64,000 bases of DNA from Spinacia oleracea (lineage: Eukaryota; Streptophyta; Magnoliopsida; Caryophyllales; Amaranthaceae): the NCBI RefSeq assembly GCF_020520425.1, contig NC_079487.1, positions 109,836,141 through 109,900,140 of the forward strand, in the 5' to 3' direction. A program made the position numbers and the translations under genes. Below, piece by piece: positions 11,291-23,523 of the stretch; position 1 is the stretch's first letter; each line of letters starts with the position of its first letter. The notes beneath the pieces were generated by a model that had not been told where the DNA came from, ran no database searches, and saw only the letters and a list, made by a program, of their open reading frames with translations.

Positions 11291-14200
11291 TTAATTTGAA
11301 AATTTCAGTTCACGTAATTTTAATTAATTTTAAAATTAATAATTTGAATTAATTTCTTGGATTTTAATTTTGAATATTATAATTATAATAAATGGAATTT
11401 ATTCTAATTATTTTACTAAAATTAAAATCATGAATTAATTTAAATGCGACTGAAATTAAATTAAATTTTTGGATTCAATTATAAATTTATATGAGCTTTA
11501 AATTTTAATTAAATTTGTATGTTTCCGGTTAGACTAGAAATACAATTTTATGTTTAAAATTAGTAAAGCATATGAATTTATTGGTTTGAGTGGGAGCGCT
11601 TTTTAGTCATAAACTCTTGATTAGGTCTACAAATCCTTAAGGTTAAAACAACTCGATTAGAATTAATAAGGACTGAATAATTGGTAGATTATTGGTGACC
11701 TTGATTAATTGCTGCAAATGTTTACGTGATGCATAATGTGTTTTACTAACCAGCTATGTGGGCCATTCATGATAATGAATGGGTGAATGGTATATATTGT
11801 ATATGTACTGTTTTGCAGGTTATGAAGTGACTAGTATGGCCCAAATAGGATAGAAAATATGGTCTGCGTACCATTAATTTGAATGTAATTGGTCTAAAGT
11901 ACCAAAGTTATTTTTCAATTCAAATATGGTCTGCGAACCATGAAATAGTTGTAATTAGTTATAGCTTATCCTATTTGAAGAAAATGGTGCCTCCCACGGA
12001 GATTTTCAAGACGGACTTTGAAGTCAAAGCTTCAAGATGAAGTCGGGCCATACTAGATCACAAATATCTTATGCATGTTTTAAGTTATTTATTGTTTTAA
12101 ATATGTCTTAAAATGCATGAGATCAAAAGCTTGATTATGTTGCATGATTAAGGATTTTAGTTCACTTAAAATCTAACCAACATAGTAAGAGCCTTAAGTT
12201 CCAAACTTAAAAATTGAGTTAAAAGGTGCCATGCCAAAATATACACTTGCTTGGATATCCTTTACATCAATCTAGTAATAGTTTTCGCTCAGCGAGGTGT
12301 TACTTATTGGTCCTAAAGGGGCAAGGTACACAAATAATTGTGAGTACATGTTAGTTTTGGTGAAACTCAACGATATAAGTAAGGAGTCCTTTTATGTCGT
12401 GGCAAATTCGATAGGTTTACCTAATAAGTTCTTAGACGTACCTATCAACCAAGAATAGTTTCTAGACTATTAGCAAAAGGCTTTTGCTTACCTAAGATGT
12501 TCTAGGATTAAGTCGACAAACTGTGCTTAGTTCTTCAATGATTTTAGGATCTTGGAATCATTTTATTCACACCTGCCGGAACACATAATTCGAATAAAAT
12601 GCTAATAACTTGTTTGAATTGCATGGTTGCTTTAATTTCAAGTTATTATTCATGATAAATGTTTAGACTTTGCATGCTTCAATGTATGTTTTAATTATTG
12701 TTTATAATTAAATATCTTGCACTGCAATAAATCCTTTTAGAAAGGTAACAGTAAATTTCCTCGATTGGTAGTGAATCCAAGAACGATTCACGGAAATGAG
12801 AGAAAGTGAGCAATTTAAAATGTACGTTTCTTTTAGCGACTTTTATGGTTGTTTTCGAATATCAAAATCGAATGGCAAACCAATTGGTGCTTGTGAATTC
12901 AAAATACAATGTAGTTTTGAGATCATAAAGCATTGAGTTTAATACGCTCAGCTTTACCAATGGTTAACAACCTAATATCTTTGTCCATTTAATTCTCGAA
13001 TGAGTCTAGTCCCTAGACATTCGAATAGATCGATACTTAGAGAACTTTAGAAGCTTCTGGTAAGATCATCTAGTTGAAACAAAATATTCAACGTAAATTA
13101 AAATGGTAAAGAACCTTGTTGGTGACATTGGACATGTCTAACAAAGTATAAAAGTCAACACTAAAGAATTCAATTCTTAAGACTATAAGAAAGGGTACAA
13201 GAAATAGGAAAACAAAGGAACAACTGAAAGGAATTTACGATTCCGTTTCTACCTATAAATTTATGTTTAAAGAGAAGTGACCTAGCAATCAAACTTCCTT
13301 GGTATCATATACCGCTTGAGGTTCTTACTTCGGTAAAAACTCAAACAATGGAAGCTAGGATACACTAATGACCTACAAGTGAGAAATGAAGCATGGCAAT
13401 GCTACATTAGTTGTAGGGTCATCTAGTTTGTTTTAAGTCCTTTCAAAGGCTGGAACTAAATGGCTATTTTGTTCCATAATCAGCATACCTAAATTTCTGC
13501 TGCAAACACAGAAAGACTCACATTCAAGAAAAACAAAAGCAATGTTTGTTTGTTTATTTGAATGAAATGGTCAATTACAGGTTGAGTCAATATGCTTGAT
13601 TAAAACAAACAACTCTTTAAAGAACTTTACTAGGTTCAAATCAACTTCTTGATTTGAGTTCCACTAATCTTTGGCATTGTTGCTTAGACCATATCAACAA
13701 GTTAACATTCATAAGCTCTATTTTGATGGACTTTTGAAAGTTGGTTGATTTCTAGATCAACTTAAGACAAGCTAGTCTTACTTGTTGAAAGTAACAAAGA
13801 ATATGAACTATTGTTAGAACGCCTAGACGATAGAGTTCAAAGCTAAAGAAAGGTTTTATGACTTTATTATTTCACATGGATTTGAGTGAATATAGGTTTA
13901 TTTACTCAAATGTGATATAAGTTGAATCTGTTTGGCTGGTTCAAAGATTCAGAAGTATAAAATCCACTTGGCAAGAAATCATAAAGATCTAGGTTAGATC
14001 ATGTTGATGATTACTTGAGACCAAATATGATCATCAATGATTGTGTGTTGTAATTTCACAATCTAGGTCCATAAGGTATGGCATATCTTAGTTGGAATAA
14101 TCGAAGTCAATTAGTACTTGATTCGATCAATGATGAATCATAAAGACTTTTCCTATAATTTCTAAAACAAAATGCTCAACTACCACCAAACTAAACCAAA

Positions 14201-14939
14201 TTCGTCAAAGCTATTGAAAAGTAATTTCAGAATATCTTTTCGATAATATATATCTAGAGAGTTGCTAAACTCAGTGGGAGCTTAGTGTTTGTTATTCAAC
14301 AAACTAAGGCCCAAGTATAGATATATGTTTCATTGTGATTTATTCAAATGAGACACAAGGGTATTGTTTCTACCACGAATTTTTGAGAACATAATGTTTG
14401 TTTGCTCGAAATAATGTCCTTTTGGAGATTCGTTTCCAAAATGACAAGTGGGAGAAAATAGACCTCGAAAGTTTTCGAGGCGAACAACAAACATAAACGG
14501 ACATCCCGGAGGCTTTTCGAAGTGCTTCAGAAAATCCGAACTTATTCTTTAAGGACTTTAGAAGTGGCTTTTAAAGAATAGATATCTCTTAGAAGACTTT
14601 ACAAGTGCTTCAAGGAGAACAGAATATTCAAAGGACTTTCAAGTGGCTATTGATATTCTATTGTTTGATGTTATATACCCAAGTAGGCATAGAATTCAAG
14701 TCACTGAAACTATGAGATTCTTCTATTAGATAGTAAAGAAACATAGAGATCAGGTCAATGAAGCTATGAGATTCTTCTATTAAATAGTGAAGAAACCTAC
14801 AACTTGCAGTCAAACTATTATCATGTAGATTAATGAGTTTGTGACTTGTAAGAAAGCTATGACGAAACCCAGATTCCCTAAAATGGTTAGAGACCATATA
14901 TAGACTCAAATGTTTTTAAATGGTTAGAGGCCATAAAAC

Positions 14940-15620
14940 ATACTCAATGTTTTGATGACAAAATTGAAATTTTTGTTGATTTGCAAGAATAGTTTCACAC
15001 CTATTGGTTGCAAGTTTGTTTTAAGGATAAAAACCATCAAACATGGAATTGTGTTCACACACAAAGCTAGATTAGTTGCTAAAAGTTACAAGCAAATTCA
15101 CAATGTGGATTGTGTTGAAACCTCATGCAAAATCGTAATGCTTCAAGTCTATAATTCAAGCAATGATTGCATATTGGTAAATATGGCAATTGGATGACAA
15201 AAGTATTCCTCAATCAAATGTTGGAATAAACTATGTACATGGCATGTCATAGGATTTGTGGATCCAAATAAATGCTTGAAAAGGAAAGCTAGCTTATAAA
15301 ATCTAAGTACAGATTTAAGCAAGCAATTGGGAATTAGAACTGTATTTTAGTGAAGCTAATAAGTATTTTAGTTTCATAAAATGTACATGATTCTTATAGA
15401 TATATAAGAAGTTTAGTGGGAGTACATAATAACTTAATTGGTCCTATGTGTATCACACACATATCTCTCTATTGTGAAATAACATTCAAATGCTAATGAC
15501 TTAGATTTGAAATTATTCATCAATGATGGACCATGGCGAAACTTAGTACATACTGGGTATTAAGATCCATTTATAAAGATCTTATGATATTGTTTTGGAT
15601 TAAGTAATGGCATTTACTAA
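14940..15620 (+). pseudogene. Degenerate Copia reverse transcriptase remnant in element B
   Basis: The open stretch at 14952-15197 carries PIGCKFVLRIKT, GIVFTHKARLVAK and KQIHNVDCVET, which match the Copia RT pattern ending KQxxGxDYxETFSPV. Beyond it, out of frame and with stops, one can still read GFVDPNK near 15255, a YGLKQ-like remnant near 15320, and a YILGIK-like remnant near 15545. Finger and palm motifs are thus in the right order but broken. The catalytic YVDD is not intact. Confidence 0.7.
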
Positions 15621-17503
15621 ATCAAACACGAAAGACTCCATTGGAGACATTCGACCCATATGAATAAATCTAAGTAAAGGATGTTTGAACTATGCATAAG
15701 CATTTACTAAGTTAAACATCAAAGAGTCTAAATGAGATTCTTAAACCTATATTATATGTCAAAGAATTTAGTTGAATTTAGTATCTACTGAAACTAGATA
15801 AGCTAAAGTTACATGAATAGAATTCAATTGGGAATTATTCTGCAAAAGAATTTATCATGTATGATATAATATGAGGATCGCCAAAAACGTATCGTATGGC
15901 TTTAGGCATAACGAACATATACCAATCTCTATTGATCTAAGTGAAGATCAACTAGATTGAGATCAAAAATACTTATGGTACTTGAAAAGGTACATAGGAA
16001 TAGTTCTTGATTCAAGGAAATAAAGATATGCTAAATATTGATGCTACACGCATAAACACTGGCAAAGGATCAAGCAAGACCCTTTGGAGTTAACCATTGA
16101 TAAAGACGAGCTATAGAGCATCGTGTTTTGAAAATGGCAACATGGGTTGGAGACCATGAGTTGTTGCGTGGGAAATTAAAATATTAATTTCTATGTTCTA
16201 AGATATAGTTGGAGAGTCTTCCACATATCTATGAACTGCTTGGATAGGTAAATCCAAACAAAGCATCACTAGCAACCTATGCAGTTGAAGTAAAAGTAAT
16301 TATTGCCTAAGAAGCAATAAAACAGGGTTGTTTAAAGTTCTTCACTGAACTTGGGTAGATCACCTATCTGCTGGCTTGATGGTTCTTCATTGAAAAATGC
16401 GTGGAACCACTCTTGAAGCAAGAAAAACGTCTGCTAACTTGATGGTCCTTCATTGCAAAATGAGTAAAACCACCATCGAAGTAAGAAAGACTGGATCACA
16501 TAATAAACAAACTCAAAAAGATCTTATCATCATATCTCGAAGAACATTCGATGAAAAGGATATTAAGATTGGCAAAGCATGATAACTAAACCTATGCAAC
16601 AAGTGAGAAGCAACACTCACATTGTAGCACTGGAAATCAAGCATAGCTTTGAATTCCATGAACTGTTTTAGAAGATGGGTTTGAGGCCCATGCTTGTAAA
16701 ACATTGGTGTTGAACATTTATCATATATGAAATGTATTTTCATATTCCATTTAATCTTGGTTTAGTATTAAATGATGAGTCCCTTCAATTTGACGATATA
16801 TTCAAGATAGACTGTCAGGACCAGTCCTGTGACTAAGAAATGTCTATCAAGTGAACTTGAATGTCAAAGATTGAAAATGGTCCCTAATCGGAGTTTTCTA
16901 TAAAATTGGACGCATAGAAAACGTTAGACGATTAGAATGCAAGATGACTAGTAGTTCTGTTTCTTGAACTATGTGGACATGGCAATGTCATAATCATTTG
17001 CATAGATACTTACTTTGGGAAGACTAGTATCGGACAAGACCTATGAAACTTTACTGTAAGAGATGAAAATCTGTCATGAGTAAATTTCATTAAATTATTA
17101 GACACTAAATCCTCAATACCTGAGTGATTTGAGATTACTTGTTTGAGAACTGGTTGCTTTGACGTTGACCAACCGTCGCACCGTAAAAGGAGGCTATAAA
17201 GGCAACGCTCAGGTAATCACCTATCAAACGAAGTCTAATCTCAAGATCGCAAGATTGGGATTGTCCTCCCATAAATCGGGATGAGATGCTTAAAAGTTGT
17301 ACAAGGCCACTCGGAGAGCTAGAAACTGTGAAATGCATGGCCGTGCTCGGATGAATCATAGGCTATGATTATCTGTTTATTTGATCAGTTGAACTCTGAA
17401 ACCGAGGAACACCTCTGGACATAATAAGGATGACAACTCTTACCTTATGTTCAAGAGCAAGCATCGAGCGACAAAGGAATTAGGAAATGCACACTTGTCC
17501 CTA

Positions 17504-17519
17504 AGGACAAGTGGGAGAC
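17504..17519 (+). other. Polypurine tract of element B
   Basis: The purine-rich AAGGACAAGTGGGAGAC directly precedes the TG of the 3' LTR. AGTGGGAGA-type tracts are usual for plant Copia elements. Just upstream, CTTGTCCCTAAGGACAAG (about 17492-17509) can form a small hairpin. Confidence 0.7.
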
Positions 17520-18861
17520 TGAAGGAAATAATGCCCTTGGTCCAAGTATGCATTCTATGTTAAGTCTAATAAATGCGGTTCAGTATTAATTAACAAGTTA
17601 ATAATTCAGTGAGATCAAGTGAGCTGAATGCCTAGCTAGAGGCCGCTTCAGTTCAAGTGGAATTAATGATATTAATCCACAGCTTACTCTTGACTGAACC
17701 CGTAGGGTCACACAAATAGTACGTAAACGGATCAAGTATTTAATGGCATTAAATACTCCATCTATGAATATTCGGAACCGACGGATCTTGGTTTCAGTGG
17801 GAGCTAAGATCGTCACAGGCAAGAAATGAATACTCCGGAAACGATGATATTGCCGGAAACGGAAATATGGATCGTATCGGAAATATGAATATTATCCAAG
17901 TCGTAGATGTTGCCGGAAACGGAAACATGGTACGTATCGGAAAATATTATTGGAAATGGAAATATTACCAGAATCGGAAATATTGCCGGAAACGGAAATA
18001 TTGTCAGAATCGGAAATATTGCCGGAATCGGAAAATAATTCCGGAAACGGAAATATTAAATATTTGTTCGAAACGGAAATTAATTCCGGAATCGGAAATA
18101 TTGAATATTGTTCGTATCGGAAATAGATTCCGGAAATGGAAATTTAATCGGAAGCGTATCGTACGAATTAGCATCGGACGAGGCCTGCCGGACGAAGGCC
18201 CAGCACGAAGCCAGGCCGTCGCCCAGCAAGCACGCACGCCACAAGCCCAGCGCGCGCCAAGGCCACGGATGCGTGGGCCTTGCTGCGTGGGCTACAGCTC
18301 GCACGCATGGGCAGTCCTTGTGGCTGCCGTGTGTGTGTGAGTTTGTGCTCATGCGTGATTCCTGAATCTGCAAGAGTCAGTATATGATTAAATGTCTATT
18401 CCTAATTGGATAAATTAATTAAATAGAATTCATGTAGGATTCTAATTCCAATTAATTCGCATCCTACTAGGATTACGATTCCTTTTCCATAACTCTATAA
18501 ATAAAGGCCTAGGGGTCATAATTTACATACAAGTTTCAAAGTATTCAAAAGTGAGTTTTTTTGAGAGAAAATCAAACACACATCTTGCTCAAAAGTGCCG
18601 AAATTTTCTAGTACCTTAAGGGCGATTCTAGTTGGTCAATCTTAAGGCGGATCCGGACGTGCTGTGGACTATCTACGGAGGGACGACACTTGGAGTCCTA
18701 AAAGACTTGTTCTTGTTCGGTTCGGGCGCAGCTAGGGAGGGCACGCAACAAAGAGTATGCATCTAATTATGCTATATGATTATGTGTAAATAATATGCTT
18801 CCTGGGTTAATGGTTGTTTCCGCATGATCTATGTAAATGTCATATGTATCATAACCTGACA
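17520..18861 (+). repeat. 3' LTR of element B
   Basis: This has the same length (1342 bp) as the 5' LTR, and I see no difference in the stretches compared, including the long open translations on both strands. It is followed at 18862-18866 by the TCCGA target duplication. Confidence 0.93.
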
Positions 18862-19356
18862 TCCGATTCTGACAATATTTCCGTTTCCGGCAATATTTCC
18901 GATTCTGGCAATATTTCCATTTCCGATAATATTTTCCGATACGTACCATGTTTCCGTTTCCGGCAACATCTACAACTTGGATAATATTTATATTTCCGAT
19001 ACGATCCATATTTTCGTTTCCGGCAATATCATCGTTTCCGGAGTATTCATTTCTTGCCTGTGACGATCTCAGCTCCCACTGAAACCAAGATCCGTCGATT
19101 CCGAATATCCATAGATAGAGTATCTAATGCCTTTAAATACTTGATCCGTTTACGTACTATTTGTGTGACCCTACGGGTTCAGTCAAGAGTAAGCTGTGGA
19201 TTAATATCATTAATTCCACTTGAACTGAAGCGGCCTCTAGCTAGGCATTCAACTCACTTGATCTCACTGAATTATTAACTTGTTAATTAATATTGAACCA
19301 CATTTATTAGACTTAACATAGAATGCATACTTGGACCAAGGGCATTATTTCCTTCA
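18862..19356 (-). repeat. Element A 5' LTR, outer part (beyond the B insertion)
   Basis: On the minus strand this begins at 19356 with TGAAGGAAATAATGCC, the LTR start of the family, and runs down to the insertion point of B. Positions 18862-18866 are the second copy of the target duplication. Together with 7558-8480 it makes an LTR of about 1.41 kb, slightly longer than the B LTR and different at scattered sites. A is therefore older or from another subfamily. Confidence 0.9.
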
Positions 19357-20140
19357 GGTAGAAGAGGAGTACAAAAGAAAAACGAGAAATTCACAAGCAA
19401 ATTATCTTCCTCGGAAGCGGAACGCACCGATAAATCGAATGATGAAGAGTCTAGAAGGAAATTCTCAAAGAACGGACGAAGATCTACAGAATTCGAAAGA
19501 TAAAATCGCCTGAGTTCGATGAAACTTTGAGAGAGCAAGATGAAATAAAGTCTAAAATGGAGACTTGGGCTGTATATTTATAAGGAATTCTCCCAAAAAC
19601 CGCCCAACTTCCATTCAGTTCTACACCGTGTGATCAGACGATCAACACTTGTCATAAATGCACAAATTCAAAATGCTTTTTGAATTAAGTGGCGGGACTT
19701 TTGGATTTCCAAAAACCGTCAAGATGCATATGGATACCCGTTCATCTAATCTTAAATGAAACGGGTACGGGGGCATGTTGTTTGGGTGCTCAATTGACTA
19801 CCAATAGAGCCTGCTGCCCAAAAGCCCATTTGGCTAAACACAACATGCATAAGGTCACACTCAAAAAAGGCTCCATGCCCTATTCAAGTGGCCTAAGGCC
19901 TATTTAGTAATTAATGCCCTAACATCATTCATTACACAAACACTATATATATATGCTGCCAAAGCGCATACACGTCCATTTATTGCCTTAACACTTATAA
20001 TTCTCTAGAAAACTCGATCTCTCTAGATCCGAACAAGTGCTTACTTAAGCATCGGAGAGGATTTACTCGGAAACACCCCAAGTTTAGTAACTTGATCATT
20101 GTACAGGTATATTTGAACTCCATACAATCAATTAAACAAT
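19357..20140. mobile_element. Degraded LTR-retrotransposon-like DNA upstream of the UGT gene
   Basis: No ORF is convincing here. On the minus strand there is a TATA-like TTATAAATATA near 19571-19581 with leader-like sequence after it. On the plus strand, ACTTAAGCATCGGAGAGG followed by CTCGGAAACACCCC (about 20043-20080) resembles the last part of Gypsy-type LTRs in plants. I infer remnants of one or two older LTRs, with unclear borders. Confidence 0.35.
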
Positions 20141-20560
20141 ATCTTCCACGTCAATGAAAGAGCTTTCAAATCGAAAAAACAAAATATGTCATCTAAAGAA
20201 ATGAAAAAAAAAGTATATTATGTACCTAGTACTTCATAAATAAATGACAACTATGTTTAAATTGATTAAATATTATAGAGATCGTGTCCCTTAGGACTTC
20301 TCTTCCTGGAAGGTGACAACTAACAACAAAAGTAAGTACTCCCAAAAATATATCTATAATCTTCTCCATATACACCATAAAATATTAACACTTGATCCAT
20401 TGTTTAATGGTTATCACCGACCGCACCTTTCCTCTTCTCCAAGAACATAACCCCCATCTCAATCCTTTCTTTACCTCATCCATGACATCATCTCTTTTTC
20501 TTTGACACTGCTCAATATTATATCTTCACTTTATATTATACGTCGTACGTATCATTTATC
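20141..20560. other. UGT upstream region, nothing specific recognised
   Basis: AT-rich DNA without repeats or ORFs that I recognise. It is the likely promoter region of the glycosyltransferase gene. Confidence 0.4.
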
Positions 20561-20563
20561 TAC

Positions 20564-20572
20564 ATATATACA
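20564..20572 (+). promoter_or_regulatory. Candidate TATA box of the UGT gene
   Basis: ATATATACA lies about 75 bp before the start codon. It would place a transcript start about 45 bp before the ATG. It is weak evidence, because the region is AT-rich and other TATA-like words are close by (TTATATTATA near 20531). Confidence 0.3.
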
Positions 20573-20644
20573 TAGAACACTTGTTTAGTAAGTAAATACC
20601 ATAATCGATCTTTCTCCAAATAAATTGATAAACACAAAAAAGAA

Positions 20645-22108
20645 ATGGAGCTAGTATTTGTTCCAACGCCGGGAATGGGCCACCTTCTCTCCGCCGTAGA
20701 AGTATCAAAACTCATCATCCAACGCGACCGTCGCATTTCTATACTCATCCTCATTATCAAAGTCCCCATGACTTCCTCCATACTCGACTCATTCGTCGAG
20801 TCTCAGTCACGTGACAACCCTTACCCGACCCGACTCACCTTCATCACCCTCCCGCCTCTCTCCAACTGTCCTGACCCTTCTTCGTTTTCCTTCTTCCAGA
20901 CCCTCATTACTCTTCAGAAGCCTCTTGTTAAGCAAGCTGTTACGGATCGAATCAGCAAAGTCGGGTCGCCCGCTCTTGCCGGGTTTATCCTCGACATGTT
21001 TTGCACTAACATAATGGAGGTTGCTGATGAGTTCATGGTCCCCTCCTATATCTTCTTTACTTCCGGAGCTAGTCTCTTGAATTTCATTTTCCTTTTTCAA
21101 AAGTTGGAAGACGATGAAGGAGTTGACACTGTGACCAAGTTCAACGACCCGGAAATCGAGTTTGATGTACCCGGGTTCGTGAACCAGGTCAATGGGAAGG
21201 TTGTACCCGTGGTGTTTCTTGAGAAGGAAGGTGGGTCCTCCATGATAATCGACCATGCGAGGAGGTTTAAGAAATCGAATGGGATAATAGTTAATACATT
21301 CACGGAGCTGGAATCGGTTGGTGTAGAAGCTCTGTTCGATCAAGTGAGTAAGAATATCATACCTGCTGTTTATCCCGTGGGTCCCATCTTGGAGCTAGAG
21401 AGTAAGACCCGAGGTGGGTCCCAAGATGAAAGTCAAGACAAGATATTGCAATGGCTAGATGATCAGCCTTCTTCCTCCGTGGTGTTCCTCTGTTTTGGGA
21501 GCATGGGATGTTTTGATGCAGACCAGGTGAAAGAGATAGCTAACGGTCTGGAGAAATCTGGACATCGATTCTTATGGTCCTTAAGAAAGCCACCTCCTGA
21601 AGGTAAAGTCGGTATGCCAACCGAGCACGAAACTTTCGTGGATGTTTTACCCGACGGGTTTCTCGAACGCACGGCGGAGAGAGGGAAAATGATTGGTTGG
21701 GCACCGCAAGTGTCAATCCTTAGCCACCAGGCCGTCGGTGGGTTTGTGTCGCATTGTGGGTGGAACTCGACTTTGGAGAGTATATGGTTTGGGGTTCCGA
21801 TGGCGACATGGCCGTTGTACGCGGAGCAACAACTGAATGCGTTCGAGCTGGTGAAGGAGCTGGGATTAGCGGTGGAGATTAGGATGGACTATCGGCGAGA
21901 TTGGAAAACAAAAAAGGCAAATTTTACAGTAACGGCGGAGGAGATTGAGAATGGGGTGAAGAAGTTGATGAGTTTGGATGAAGAGACGAAGAAGAAAGTA
22001 AGGGAGATGAGTGAGAAAGGTAAGAAAGCATTAGAAGAGGGTGGATCTTCTCACATGTGGTTGGGTCGTTTTATTGAAGATGTGTTTACTAATGTTGCTT
22101 CAAATTGA
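20645..22108 (+). CDS. UDP-glycosyltransferase, UGT71-like (family 1, group E)
   Basis: This is an intact single-exon gene for a 487-residue protein, the usual length of plant family 1 enzymes, which move a sugar from a UDP-sugar to small acceptors in the cytosol. The N-terminal domain starts with PTPGMGHL, giving the catalytic His13. The partner Asp is D117 in FILDMF. The C-terminal domain has the 44-residue PSPG donor-binding box from W352 to Q395, with HCGWNS at 370-375 and the final Gln that usually goes with UDP-glucose. There is no signal peptide or C-terminal membrane segment. The start VFVPTPGMGHL and overall pattern resemble UGT71 members. In Caryophyllales these include a beet flavonol 7-O-glucosyltransferase (UGT71F1) and a betanidin 6-O-glucosyltransferase (UGT71F2). 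The acceptor cannot be read from the sequence; flavonoid, betalain or hormone substrates are all possible. Confidence 0.93.
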   Translation: MELVFVPTPGMGHLLSAVEVSKLIIQRDRRISILILIIKVPMTSSILDSFVESQSRDNPYPTRLTFITLPPLSNCPDPSSFSFFQTLITLQKPLVKQAVTDRISKVGSPALAGFILDMFCTNIMEVADEFMVPSYIFFTSGASLLNFIFLFQKLEDDEGVDTVTKFNDPEIEFDVPGFVNQVNGKVVPVVFLEKEGGSSMIIDHARRFKKSNGIIVNTFTELESVGVEALFDQVSKNIIPAVYPVGPILELESKTRGGSQDESQDKILQWLDDQPSSSVVFLCFGSMGCFDADQVKEIANGLEKSGHRFLWSLRKPPPEGKVGMPTEHETFVDVLPDGFLERTAERGKMIGWAPQVSILSHQAVGGFVSHCGWNSTLESIWFGVPMATWPLYAEQQLNAFELVKELGLAVEIRMDYRRDWKTKKANFTVTAEEIENGVKKLMSLDEETKKKVREMSEKGKKALEEGGSSHMWLGRFIEDVFTNVASN

Positions 22109-22229
22109 TCCACAATATTGCATTTTGGCTTTACTACCTTTACCATTTTTGTTCTCATACAGTTATGTATCCTAATTATTTTTGTTGTTTTTATATGTTT
22201 TTTTTAGAAGAAAAAACAATAAGTAATTT

Positions 22230-22483
22230 CTCCGTTTCGGAATACTCGCAACGGTTTGACATTTTGCACTATTTACATAATTCACTTTGACCCTATTTTA
22301 TTTATATTATATGAAAATAAGTGTTAACATATAATATATTGTTGGCTTCATCTTAATATATATTTTCAAAATATTAATATATTATAAGTTTTTATAATAT
22401 ATAATTGAATATTTTGATGGTCAAAGTTGTGCATTGGAAAGCATGTCCAGTCAATCGTTGCTAGTATTCCGGGACGGAGGGAG
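22230..22483. mobile_element. Stowaway-like MITE 1
   Basis: Terminal inverted repeats start CTCCGTTTCGGAATACTCGC on the left and end ATTCCGGGACGGAGGGAG on the right, followed by TA. CTCCCTCCG termini and a TA target are typical of Stowaway MITEs. The interior is very AT-rich with no ORF. Confidence 0.7.
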
Positions 22484-22572
22484 TATCATATATAATCGGT
22501 GTAACTGTGCGGTTTAGTAGGGTCCTTTCTTCTTACCTTTAAACCAAAAAAAAGTCATGGCCAATTATAATA

Positions 22573-22800
22573 CTATCTCCGTTTCATTAAGTTATTTACG
22601 CTTTGAAAAATGTGTTCGAAAATCAAAACTTTGATAAAAAATTATCATCAGATATCTTGTTAGATTCGTCTCAAAATGTATTTTTATAAATATCAACTCT
22701 TTATAATTTTTTTGTCATACATAATTGGATATATTAACGGTCAAATATTACACCGGAGTCCGTACAAACAGTGAGTGTAAAGATACTTTTGAAACGGAGG
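22573..22800. mobile_element. Stowaway-like MITE 2
   Basis: Flanked by TA on both sides (22571-22572 and 22801-22802). The left end CTATCTCCGTTTCATTAAG and right end CTTTTGAAACGGAGG are inverted repeats. Noncoding and AT-rich. Confidence 0.65.
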
Positions 22801-22820
22801 TAATACGCATTATTATATTA

Positions 22821-22920
22821 CTCCCTCTGTATTTATTTAAGGGATACACTTGCCTTTTCCGGCCGTATTTATTTAAGAGATACACTTGCTATTTTTAGTA
22901 ACTTATCAACCCCAACATAT
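22821..22920 (+). mobile_element. Stowaway-like MITE 3, left part only
   Basis: This matches the left end of the complete MITE at 53460-53773, including the doubled terminal motif ATTTATTTAAGGGATACACT. The right terminus was not found, so it is truncated or has diverged. It sits about 20 bp after MITE 2. Confidence 0.6.
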
Positions 22921-23519
22921 ATAATAAACTAATTATTGGCCCTAGTCAAACTCGAATTGTTAAAGATGTCAGATTTAAAATCACAAAAGGTACCTAGAGA
23001 ATTAACTCGAGTACATTACCTCCATTTTTTCAAAATGAATTTTATATTTTTTGTTTTAACCCGTTTCATATTGTTCGTTACACTTTACTTTATTCTATTT
23101 TTGGACATGAAAATTTAATACCTTATTACTTTTACCTCACAATATTTACAATTTTTCATTCACTTTCTCTTACTTTATTCATTTTTTTCCTTACACCCAC
23201 CTTTTACACATTTCTCTTACTTTTTTTTTTATATAAAAGGTAAACTTGTATATTAATAAGCGCAAAAACATAAGTGGAAACTTATAGCAGACGACCCCCT
23301 CTCCTTGAGGGGGGAAATACCCTACTCGCCCTTGGAGGTGTCCCTGAAAAAGAACCTTTTATTGTTCCGAGAGGAACTATACATTCCAAGTCAAGAATCA
23401 AGCTCCCACTTTCACTGTTTAGTACAACAAAACAACCATCAAAACAAACGATCATAAAATCGTAGTAAACCAAATTATATTATTTAAACAACCAGGAACT
23501 AACAATGAGAAAACCAGTT
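22921..23519. other. Intergenic, no gene recognised
   Basis: AT-rich, T-runs near 23221, and short ORFs without any recognisable motif. Nothing supported. Confidence 0.4.
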
Positions 23520-23523
23520 ACAA

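Larger units (their letters stand above)
8481..18861 (+). mobile_element. Element B, complete non-coding Copia-like LTR retrotransposon nested in the LTR of element A
   Basis: This is a structurally complete element: two 1342-bp LTRs (8481-9822 and 17520-18861), a primer-binding site just inside the first, a polypurine tract just inside the second, and a 5-bp target duplication on both sides. The long translations of the two LTRs are identical at a constant offset of 9039, so insertion was recent. The 7.7-kb interior has no gag-pol ORF, only a decayed RT trace near 14.94-15.62 kb and a GC-rich island. Recent movement without coding capacity implies help from an autonomous relative. It lies in the opposite orientation to A, the element it interrupted. 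Confidence 0.93.

Noticed and set aside
10533..11299. ORFs of up to 225 codons on both strands in element B
   Set aside because: Same GC-rich repeat island as in element A; the translations are repetitive and open in five frames.
20807..21343. 178-codon minus-strand ORF under the UGT gene
   Set aside because: Antisense shadow of the glycosyltransferase coding sequence.
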